From: Stomorhina lunata
Taxonomy: Eukaryota; Arthropoda; Insecta; Diptera; Rhiniidae
Direction: 5' to 3'
NCBI GenBank assembly: GCA_933228675.1
Contig: OW121740.1
Location: 36,103,292-36,167,291 of the forward strand
DNA: 64,000 nucleotides
The notes below the pieces were generated by a model. That model did no database searches and was not told the DNA's origin. It saw only the letters and a program-made list of their open reading frames with translations. Shown one piece after another: positions 23,828 to 33,344 of this stretch; the stretch's first letter is position 1; every line of letters starts with the position of its first letter. The position numbers and the translations under genes were made by a program.

Positions 23828-25351
23828 TCTTATATTCTTAAACGAGCAATAATTGTATATATATATATATATATATGTATATAGAATGGCTATCTCGAAA
23901 ACGGCTCTAACGATTTTGATAAAATTTGGACAGTGGGTATCTTTTTTGATGTATAGGTCGAAGAAGAAGGGACTTTTGGAACTTTTACCTCTAAGAGGGT
24001 AAAAAGGGGAAAAAATCGAAAACGCTATGTCTCCTAAAGTAATAGGTATAGAAACAAAATTAAAATTACGTTTTAAACAGCTTTGAAAATAAGCGGACAG
24101 GTGTTTGGTACTTTTTTCAAACTATGTCCGATAGGGGGTAAAAAAGGGTGAAAATAGTTTTTTTGGCACCTTTTTAACCCACTCTTATATTTTAAACTAA
24201 AGAATATAGAAAGAAACTTGGTACTGCAATCAATAGATGTAAAAAAAACATGAAACACGTATTTGGTACTTTTTTGATTTTGGAGCCAAAATGGGTAAAA
24301 AAGGGATAAAATGATAACTTAACATCTCCAAAGTAATATGAATAGGAACATTATACATTATGTTAAATGCGTTTTAAAAAAATGTACCGAATTCAATTGG
24401 CACCAAAAAAGTACCAAATATACATATGGAACTTTTAGAAATTAGGGAATAAAAAGGGGGAAAAATTAGTATTATTTTAAACAAATGAATGTTTGTCTGT
24501 ATGTATGTTCTTTATAGAATAGTAAACTGTGAATTTGATTGTGTTATGCTCTTTAGCGAAGATGTTGCGGATAAGCCGGCGAAGGTTTTAAAGTTGATAA
24601 GACTAATTTCCGACAGATGGCGCCACTGAAAATTACTAAAAATTAATTAAATCGTAAACTGTACATTTGATCAAGCTATGATCTTTAGCAAAGTTGTAGC
24701 GCATGAGCCGACGAAGGCTTTTTAGTTGGTATGAATAATTTCCGACAGGTGGCGCTACAGAAACTTACTCAAAGTCAATTTAATCGTAATCTGTACATTT
24801 AATCATGCTACAATCTTTAGCAAAGTTGTTGCACATGAGCCGACGAAGTTTTCTTAGTTGGTATGAAGAAATTTCGACAGGTGGCGCTACAGAAATTTAC
24901 TCAAAGTCAATTTAATCGTATGCTGTACATTTAATCATGCTATAATCTTCAGCAAAGTTGTTACGGATAAGCCAAAGAAGGTTTATGAATTGGAATAAGC
25001 AAAGTCCGACAGGTGGCGCCACAGAAAACTACTCAAAATGAATTAAATCGTAAACTGTGCATTTGATCAGACTATAATCTTTAGCAAAGTTGTTGCGCAT
25101 GAGTCGACAGAGGTTTCTGTTGATATGAATAATTTCCAAAATTATTCAAAATGAGTTAAACTGTAAACTATGCAAACTATGTGTTGGTCGGACAAAATAA
25201 ATCAAATAATTCAAAATTAACTGAATATTTCTACAATGTCTTTCCTCTAAATTTATTTTAGCACTTTACAATATAAAATATATAAAAACTTTAAAATTTT
25301 CCTCAAAATGCTTATCATAAAGCTCCGAGCAAGGCTCGGTCTACCAGGTAC
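23828..25351 (+). mobile_element. Non-autonomous Helitron-like element, copy C
   Basis: Nearly base-for-base the same as copy B over its whole length; the differences I see are the shorter TA run, a few substitutions and small indels. The start is TC after an A, tandem repeats of about 130 bp lie at about 24520-25170, and the 3' hairpin CCGAGC-AAG-GCTCGG is followed by TCTACCAGGTAC before a T. The similarity of B and C suggests recent movement of the family. A helper element encoding Rep/helicase would have to lie elsewhere. Confidence 0.8.
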
Positions 25352-25570
25352 TAATACTAGTATAACCAAATATTGCTAGGAATTATATTTATATGAACAA
25401 AAGAAAATTAATGTACATATCAAGCATTTGTGTGGGGCCCAACTAAGTCAGTAATCAATAACTATATAATTATCAATAAATTCTTACAATTTTGTACTTT
25501 TGGAACACCATTGGTGAAGGGTATTCAAGATTCGGCAAAGCCGAATATACCACTCTTACTTGTTTTAACA
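25352..25570 (+). mobile_element. 3' end of a hairpin-ended interspersed element
   Basis: At 25510-25567 the sequence reads GGTGAAGGGTATTCAAG, then the hairpin ATTCGGC-AAA-GCCGAAT, then ATACCACTCTTACTTGTTTT. This agrees with the 3' end of the copy at 19756-20568, so it marks the right end of that family. The sequence from 25352 to about 25500 is unassigned. Confidence 0.6.
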
Positions 25571-27255
25571 TTATCTTTAATCCTAGGCAGTGACTGACAT
25601 AACTTTTGAAAAGCAACTCATCTTGTTTAGTAAACAATTTGTCTAAACTAATTAAAATCTTATTAAAATTAATCATAAAGCTTTTCCTCTGAACCACTGT
25701 GCAGCTTTATTTGAACTTAGAGCAGTTGTGGAAATTACTATATTGTTGTAATTTTTTTTCTATTCTATTCTTCTGGTTCTGTATGTATTATTGTATTTAA
25801 GCTTTTTTCCTTTTCATTTAAAATTTCTTTTTTTGTTTTGTTGTTGTTGTTGTTATTGTTGCTGTTGGTTTTACAAGTATTTTATTGTTGTTTCTTTTGA
25901 GTGTTAGTAGGTAATAGAAGTAGTAGTAGAAGTCCATAGAAAATATAATTTTTGTTTTGTTGTTGTTGTTGTTTTCATATAAAAGTGGGGTTGTATGTAA
26001 TTTTGATGGGTTCAAAAAATGTTATCAGTGTAAAAGTGTGTGTGTGTGTGTGTTTTGTTAAAGTGTTTGTATGTGTGTTTTGAAGAAAAAAAGTATTTGT
26101 TGTTTGAATATGAATGTGTATGTTATAAAAACGTCTTTTATGTCAAGTTCATTAGCAAAATTAGTAAAGATTACGTTGGCTTTTACTTTTAATTTGGTGG
26201 AAGTACAACGAAAAAAAAAGTAGGCAAATTTTAAATATTTGCAAAGACCAAGAGGTTATTAGAGAATCTTATTATGTTATAAAAATAAGGAAAATTATTT
26301 ATTTGTTAACAAATTTGTTTTGGTAATTTTTGTTATTTAAACTAGATTTGAGTAGTTGTTTAAGCATATTTTGTATTTTTTTTTTATAACAAGGCACCTT
26401 TTGGTATATTTCCTTTTTTGGGGGATTTTAGGTAATTTTATTTTATATAATTTTGCTTATTTTTTTAATAATTTTATGTAATTCCTTTATTAATTTTTAT
26501 TAAGACTTTCAGAAATTTTCTTTAACTATTTGACTTTTTCTTTGTGATAAAGCTTTAATTTTTATCATATCTTTCTTTTTAGGCTGATTTGCTTAAATTT
26601 TATAAAATTTTCTTTTCTTTTTGTTGAACTTGTTAACAGTATGTTTTTATTTTAACTAGATTTTATATTATTTAGAACTTTGTTTTTTCTAATATTTTAA
26701 ACAATTTTAATACTTTTTAATATTCTATTTTTTTATTAAATTTTTCTCTAATTTTCTTTTAATTTAGAAAAATTTTCTTCTGTCTTTTTATTTATCTAGT
26801 TTAGATTTGACACATTACGCGCACGTATTATCCTTTCGTGTCTTTCTAACGTTTAAACCAAAACTAAATGTTGCCAACGTTTAAAGGAATTTTTAAAGTC
26901 CTATTTTTGCCTGTACAATATAACATCTTAACCGAGTTTTACATACAAAAAATCCCTTTGGAAAAAAAAGCATAAACTGACATACTCTCAGCAAAAAACA
27001 ACAAAAACTACTCTCAAGTTTAAACACACAAATACTCTCAAATACCTATGGCTCTATTTAGACTCAATGAGTTTTAACTCCAAATTGCTCAAAAAGAAAA
27101 AGAAAGTTATTTTCATTTAATTTGAAATACTCTCAGAATTTCTTTAATTTTCTTCTAAATTCCAACTCTCTCTTTAGATTTTCTAAACTCTCTATTTTGT
27201 TTACTCTCTTTCATTGCCACCTTCTCTGATTCTTAATCAGGGCCGCCAGATTTGC
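25571..27255. other. T-rich non-coding stretch
   Basis: No gene or transposon is recognised. There are TTG trinucleotide runs at about 25838-25865 and 25955-25975 and a (GT)n run at 26037-26053. The 65-residue frame at 25818-26015 is the translation of these runs. Confidence 0.6.
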
Positions 27256-27985
27256 CGATTTACGATTTTTTTTTGGCGATTTTTGACCCAAAAAAATAGT
27301 GATATGTCAATATGCAGATTTTGTTCAGAAAATTGGCGATTTTTATGATTATATTGAAAACAAGCTAAGATATATGACAAATCAGTGTTTAAAAATGATA
27401 GTACCTGTTTGACCGAGCCTTGCTCGGAGTTTTATGATAAGCATTTCGGGGCAAATTTTTTAACATTTCATATTATGTTGCGGTTATGACATGAGTTTTC
27501 TTCCGGAAGAACAATTGTAAGAGTAGACATATTATACATCAATAGAAAGGAAATTTTATATACATTTAAGTGAGGTTGAAATTTTTTCTCAACTAAGGAA
27601 TTGGTTAAAGTCCTTTGTCGATTTACGATTTTTTTTTTTTTGGCGATTGTTGACCCAACAAAAAAATAGTGAAATGTCGATATGCAGATTTTGTTAAGAA
27701 AATTGGCGATTTTTAAGATTATATTGAAAACAAGCTAACATATATGATGAATCAGTGTTTAAAAATGATAGTAGCTGGTTGACCGAGCCTTGCTCGGAGT
27801 TTTATGTTATGCATTTCGAGGCAAATTTTTAACATTTCATATGATATTGCGGTTATGACATGAGTTTTCTTCCGGAAGAACAATTGTAAGAGTAGACATT
27901 ACATCAATGGAAAGGAAATTTTATATACATTTAAGTCAGGTTGAAATTTTTCCTCAACTAAGGAATTTGTTAAAGACTTTTGTCA
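27256..27985. repeat. Tandem segmental duplication (~365 bp x 2) containing Helitron 3' ends
   Basis: Two direct copies begin at CGATTTACGATTTTTTTT (27256 and 27619) and end near 27618 and 27985. Each contains, inverted, the Helitron 3' terminus: the hairpin CCGAGC-CTT-GCTCGG and the adjoining CATTTCGGGGC or CATTTCGAGGC stretch. The duplication therefore spans the junction between host DNA and an inverted Helitron end (27401 in the first unit), so it happened after that insertion. The spacing is 363-370 bp because poly(T) lengths differ. Confidence 0.85.
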
Positions 27986-28020
27986 AAAAAAAGTGCAACA
28001 ACAATAAATTTTCATAATTT

Positions 28021-28400
28021 TTTAATATAACTTTGTCAATTTTAGCAAAAATCTCTAAAACTAAACAAGATATTATGATCATTTTTGAAAACAGTATAGA
28101 CCATTGCATTAGAAATTCAGAAATATAAATTTCAGAACGAGTTCTGAAATTTATATTCAAATTTTTAAATACGCAAAAGTATCATTTTTGTAACAAATTT
28201 AGGTAATTTTTTAACATTACTTTTTAATTTTTTCGCTAAAAATCTCTAAAACTAAACAAGATATTATGACTATTTTTGAATACAGTATAGACCATTGCAT
28301 AAGAAATTCAGAAATATAATTATCAGTAAGAGTTCCGAAATTTTGATGAACATTTTTTAATACAGAAAGGCGTACTCCTTTCGAAAATTTTAGTTTTTTT
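28021..28400. repeat. 191-bp tandem duplication with a perfect 36-bp palindrome in one unit
   Basis: The phrase ATCTCTAAAACTAAACAAG begins at 28051 and again at 28242. The first unit contains AATATAAATTTCAGAAC, GA, GTTCTGAAATTTATATT (28122-28157), a perfect inverted repeat with 17-bp arms; in the second unit the same place is diverged. The segment may be internal DNA of the old inverted Helitron-like copy, but I cannot show that. Confidence 0.8.
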
Positions 28401-29224
28401 TTGAAACGGGCCGTGTGACCCTGTTTATAGCCGGATCCTTTCAGATTTCTGCACAGGCCTTAAGAACATTACACTTAATGTAATTTAACTAAAAAACTTT
28501 TGAAATCCATAATAACATTTTTTACTGACACAAAAAAACACAATAACAAAACAAAAAGTTTTGTCCAAAAATTTTTGATTTTCGACCACTGCTGATTGTA
28601 GGGTGTATGTTCAAAATTTTTCAAAATATAACTTTCACGCATCCCTAAAGCCTAATCTTTTAGAAAATGCTAAAAAAATTTAGTCTTTAAAAAAATTTTC
28701 AAAAATATAGAAAAAATAAAATTACTTCTTTCTAAAAAAAAAGCTTGAAAAACTTTTTTTCGTTACACAAACTTTAAAGAATTTTTCTATGTTATAAACT
28801 TTACATAATTTAAAATTTTTTTCTTCTAATTCACTAAGAATTTTATCAGCAATCTCACAGTATTTTTTAAAAAATTTTACGTCTTACCACAAAGGATTTA
28901 TAAGCCATAAAAGACCAGAAGTCATGCCAAAAAAATGTTTGGATTCAAATATCTCTTAAACTATAAGAGATAATGTAGTACAATACAACAATAATGTAGT
29001 AAAAAACAATTCTTAATTTTTTTAAGTCTTCGAAAACTTAAAAATCTTTTGGAGAGAACTAAATTGGCAAAAGTTATTCGCATCCAAAAGTTTTACATAC
29101 CCGAGGTGGGCAACTTTGCTCCACTATAGAGCCCACTGTGCTATAGATAAATGCATCCTTAAACGCCATTCTAAAAGCCTAACTCCTTTTCTTATGTTTA
29201 GAAACTGTAGAGTTAATACCAAAA
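28401..29224. other. Unassigned AT-rich DNA
   Basis: No gene is recognised. The short plus-strand frame at 29116-29322 runs into the inverted Helitron fragment and is not gene-like. Confidence 0.5.
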
Positions 29225-29500
29225 AAAACTCATTTGCACCACTGTGTATTCTTTGGTTCAATGGGTTAAAAATGTACCAAAAAAAAACTATTTTCCCCCT
29301 TTGTTACCCCCTAACAGCATAGTTTCAAAAAAGTGCCAAACACCTATCCACTTATTTTTATAGCTTTTCAAAATGTAATTTAAATTTTGTTTCTATACTT
29401 ATTACTTTAGGAGATATAACATTTAAAATTTTTCCGCTAAGGGGGAAAAAGGGGGACCCGTTTTTACCCCCTTAGCGGCAAAATTTCCAAAAGTTGATCT
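29225..29500 (-). mobile_element. Old inverted Helitron-like copy, internal fragment (copy D)
   Basis: Read on the minus strand, this matches the body of copies A-C: the words GGAGATATAAC, CTATACTTATTACTTTAGG, GTGCCAAACACCTATCCAC and GGGTTAAAAATGTACC appear as complements in the same order as in 12890-13110. With the inverted 3' ends at 27401 and 27771 it makes a fourth, much older copy in opposite orientation, spread over 27.4-29.5 kb. Confidence 0.6.
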
Positions 29501-30309
29501 AAACGGCAAAATAAAAACGTTCTATGTAACATAAAAACATGCTGTACACATTTTTTGTTAAAAATTTCATAAGGAGAACACCTGTCGCATCCGCCCACAA
29601 AGTGTTAAAAATTTTTGTATAAGAAAAATTGGGAGTATTTTTTCAAAAATATTAAATACTTAGAACAAAATTATTTAAAAAGATTTACTGGTATATAAAA
29701 GAGAACTAAAGTAGCTTTATTTTAACTCATCAACTTTAAAAATCCATGAAGTAGTTTCAGAGTTATTGCAGTTTTTCCCCGAAAATTCGCATCCTTGACT
29801 ACACGCCTAAGGATATGCAGCAAAAAAATTTACTTAAGGATAAATTAATTTTAAATTAAGACATGATTTACAATTCTATGACCTGTAAGTAAAAAAAAAG
29901 TTGAGTTTCGTTGAAATATAAATGAATTTACTTAGATTTTTTCATATTAGAAAATTATACTTTTTTCTCGGGCCGGTTTCAAAAATCATTTTTTAATTTT
30001 TTGAAAATTTTGTTCAACAAATATTACAAATAATAAATTTGTTTTCCAGTATCATAAAGCAAATAAATGAAAAAATAAAATACAAGAAAAACAAGGTCGA
30101 TATCTTAAACCGTTTCGCAGTACTTGCGATTTGAAATCGTAAAATTTCGCGAAAATGTAAATTTTTTGTAATAATTTAAGATTTAACTTGTACCAATGTT
30201 CAGCATTAATAAAATTAATAGTGAATATTCTTCCTTAATTTATGTTAAAGATAAACGACATTGTTTTTTTTTTATTGGAAAAATTTAACCCTTTCTTCGC
30301 CGGGGTCGA
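29501..30309. other. Unassigned AT-rich DNA
   Basis: No gene is recognised. The 5' limit of the old inverted Helitron copy may lie in this interval, but I cannot find the TC start. Confidence 0.4.
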
Positions 30310-30995
30310 AAGTCAGAATTTGGAGTTTTTTTCATTTTCTATAGGAAAGTGACAGATTATTAAGAATTTATTAACAAATTTTGTTCAAAATTTGTTAATT
30401 TCTATTAACATTAAGACTTTTTAAAAAGGTTTATCAAAATTTTGGGACATCAAACATCTAATGTTTAAATTTTAAATTTTTTAGTTATTTTATAAGCTCA
30501 TTTTATTGTCAATTTAGTCTCCATGTCCATTTAGGGTTAATATATACTTTTTAATTAAAAGTCTTCATTAAAAGATTTTACTGTAGTGTATTGCACTTAG
30601 ATCCCAATTTATTACAATTATTTATTATTGTAATAAATAGTAATAATAAATAATTGCAATAAATTGGGATCTTAGTGCAATATACTAAAGTAAAATTTTT
30701 TAATAAAGACTTTTAATGAAGAAGTATATATTAACCCTAAATAGACATGGAGACTAAAATGACACTAAAATGGGTTTATAAAATTACTAAAAATTTTTAA
30801 TTTAAATATCATATGAAAAAAAATTTGGGTCATTTCAGTCCCCATGTCTGTATAGGGTTAATAAGTATCTTTTAATAAAAAAATAAATTTAAAAATTGAT
30901 ATATTTTTGAATTTTGAACAAAATTTGTTAACAAATTCTTAATATTCTATCACTTTCCGATATATAAGAATTTACAGAATCAAAATTTGGGAACG
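30310..30995. repeat. Large foldback (inverted repeat), ~680 bp
   Basis: The two halves are inverted copies around 30636-30651. Matching pairs include GGAAAGTGA (30344) with TCACTTTCC (30950), CTCCATGTCC then TTAGGGTTAATATATACTT (from 30519) with their complements ending near 30754, and ATCCCAATTTATT with AATAAATTGGGAT near the centre (loop about 30 bp). The outer arms carry several indels. It has no coding potential; it could be a foldback transposon or MITE, or a source of long hairpin RNA if transcribed. Confidence 0.85.
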
Positions 30996-31004
30996 AAATA
31001 ATAA

Positions 31005-31365
31005 AAAATTGTATGTATATTAAATTTTTTTACAGAAAAATTTTCAATATAAATTTTTTCTATGAAAAAATTTTCCATTTAAAATTTTAAATTTAAAATA
31101 TTTTTTGTACTGAAATTTTGTATTTAACATTTTTTATTACCGAAAATTTCCCAATACCTATAAATTTATTTGTAAAAAATAATTTTTCATATAAAATGTT
31201 TTGAGTAGAAAAATTTTAGAAAAAATTGCTACATTAAATTTTTTTGCATAGAAAAATTTTCCATACACAGTTTTTGTATAGAAAAATTTTCAATACAAAA
31301 TTTTTGTATAAAACATTTTTCAATATAAAATTTTTTGTATAGAGAAATTTTCAGAATTAAATTTT
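31005..31365. repeat. Short AT minisatellite (array 3)
   Basis: About twelve irregular units of the type TTCAATATAAAATTTTT plus TGTATAGAAAAAT are present. It has the same half-unit style as the larger arrays but is short and degenerate. Confidence 0.75.
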
Positions 31366-31614
31366 TTCAAAAAAAAGAGTATTCGCATTTGATCCCAAAT
31401 CTGTTACATTTGTTTATTAATGTAACAGACCAATTTATTGATAAAAAGCCAAAAAATGTTTGCGGAGAAACCAAATTCCTCGACGCGTTTCGATGGTTGG
31501 TTAAGTCATCTCTTCAGGAGGATTATCCCCAACTTAGACAAATTTTTTTCTTTAGAAATATTTTCAATAAAAATTTGTGCTTAAGAAAAATTTGCAATTT
31601 TTAATACTCGGGTA
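31366..31614. other. Unassigned DNA
   Basis: This stretch contains a patch with higher GC (about 31460-31530, with GACGCGTTTCGATGG) that is probably a transposon relic, but I cannot name it. The plus-strand frame at 31335-31604 crosses it without a recognisable domain. Confidence 0.4.
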
Positions 31615-31872
31615 TATTTCTGTGGCTTGGTGCTAAAAGGGCCAATGTAAAAAAAAATAAATTTGAGAAAATTAGATTTAAAGTTTATATTTTTCATATA
31701 AATTCATATTAAAATTGTCCAGAAAACCTCTTATGAGTCTGTTCTAAGTTAAGTTAGAGATTAGCTTTTGGAGCCAAATAAAAGGGGATAAAGAAGGGAA
31801 TCTAATGCAATAATTAACTCAAAATAGGAAAAAATTGACATTGGCCATTTTAGCATCAAGCCAAAGATTTAT
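31615..31872. mobile_element. MITE-like element with ~30-bp terminal inverted repeats
   Basis: The left end GGCTTGGTGCTAAAAGGGCC with AATGT is answered at the right by ACATT with GGCCATTTTAGCATCAAGCC. The element is about 258 bp, AT-rich and non-coding. A fragment of the same family (GGCTTGGTATTAAAAGCGCC) lies at 63141-63212. Confidence 0.75.
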
Positions 31873-33240
31873 GATTTATTTTTGAAAATTCTATTTTTTC
31901 CAATTTTTGAAAATTAACAGCCAATAATGCCGATTTTTTTTTTTTGGAAAAATATGCCGATTTGTCACGAAAAATTTCTGGCATCCCTGCTCCTGAGTTG
32001 TAAAAATTTACCTTTAAACTCAACAGTTTCTTTGGATTTTGTTTTCGTATCCTTTTTACATTCTTTCTTTGTTGTTGTTTTTAATCTTCAAACTAACAAA
32101 AAACCGCTCCCTTTTCAGTCGAAAGCCTTAGAAATAACAAAAACAACAACAAAAACAATAACAATAACTAAAACAACAATAACGATGACAACAACGACGG
32201 CGAGTACATTTTAAATATTTATATATAAAAAAAATCTCTACTGTCTGCTGCCATTTTTCTTATATTTGTTTTGTATAACCCAATGTTAGAGTATGTGTGC
32301 GAGTGTGTATTTGTATTTTGATATGATTTTTTTATACTTCTCATTTTTCTCTATTTGTGTATTTATTTTATTGTATTTTCATTTTATTTGTATTCGTTGA
32401 TTTCTAGTTTTTCAAGCTTCTTGTAGAAGTGTATGTATGTATGCATGTATGATTCTTAAAGTGTGTGTGTGTTTGTGTTTTTTTTGCCAAATGTGAAGGT
32501 TACTGACATTTCCCACTGCATGAACAACAACATTTTCTTTTTTATTTTTTCTATTCTAATGTTTTGTTAACTCACACTAGAGTCCCCCCTATGGGTGTGT
32601 TTTTATTTAACGAAAACTTTTGACTTAAATAAATATCATCAAGAAAAATTTAATAAAATCTATTTTATTTTTCTTCTTCGTATTTGTCTATTTAAATTTA
32701 TATTCTTCATAGTTTTTTTTTCGTAATTTTTTTCTCTTAACATTAAATAAAATTATAAATACAGTTTAAATTACGTATGAAATTGATGTTGTGGGCGTAT
32801 GAGTGATAAATTATTTGTTTTATAATTGTCACATTACTCATACGCTGTGGAGTTTTGGAAGTCATATAAAAAAATGTGGCAAATGGTCAAGTGGGGAATT
32901 TGTATTATAGGCGTAAATATTGTTATATTATAAGTAATCCGAAATTGCCTCATTTCCTGTCAAAGGCTCTTGTCATTATTTCTAGTGAAAGACCTTAGCC
33001 ATAGAGTCTAAGAATGTTGCCAATCTTCATAGTCTCTATTTATCATCTCAGGTTACAGACAAAAGTCATATTTTTAGGTCCTAGACATTGTTTGCACTTG
33101 TTGTCTTTTCTCAGAGGTACGAAACGTAGACCCAAGTCATAGTTTCAAGTCAAAGAATCTAGTGATTGTTTCTTGTCACAGGCTCAAGACATAGTTTCTA
33201 GACAGTTTATTTTAGTTTTAATATTTGGTTTAAATAACGG
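31873..33240. other. Non-coding stretch with a small hairpin
   Basis: No gene is recognised. A plus-strand frame of 95 codons (31927-32214) ends in a threonine-rich run produced by an ACA-rich microsatellite at about 32140-32205. There is a (GT)n run near 32462-32480. The hairpin at 32789-32851 is listed separately. Confidence 0.5.
32789..32851. repeat. Imperfect hairpin with CGTATGAGT stem
   Basis: TGTGGGCGTATGAGTGA pairs imperfectly with TTACTCATACGCTGTGGA around a loop of about 28 bp. The stem core is shared with the hairpin at 2260-2327. Confidence 0.5.
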
Positions 33241-33330
33241 GTTATTCAAATAGCATGATCTTGGTGGCCAGTTGATATCTTGCAATAAAGATAAATTCGC
33301 TCGAATTGTGTGGCATGTGTAGCAATAGCA
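33241..33330 (-). pseudogene. Mariner/Tc1-type transposase remnant
   Basis: The words GCATGATCTTGGTGGCCAGT and TGTGTGGCATGTGTAGCA are close to GCACGATCTTGGTGGCCAAT and TGTGTGGCATGTAGCG at 42847-42955, inside the transposase frame at 42626-43594, in the same order and orientation. Between them the sequence is shortened and diverged. It is a fragment of about 85 bp around the third catalytic-aspartate region and the GATCH motif, and is non-functional. Confidence 0.7.
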
Positions 33331-33344
33331 GGCAAAATAAGTAA

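Noticed and set aside
31927..32214. 95-codon frame with a threonine-rich end
   Set aside because: The tail is an ACA-type microsatellite and the rest has no domain.
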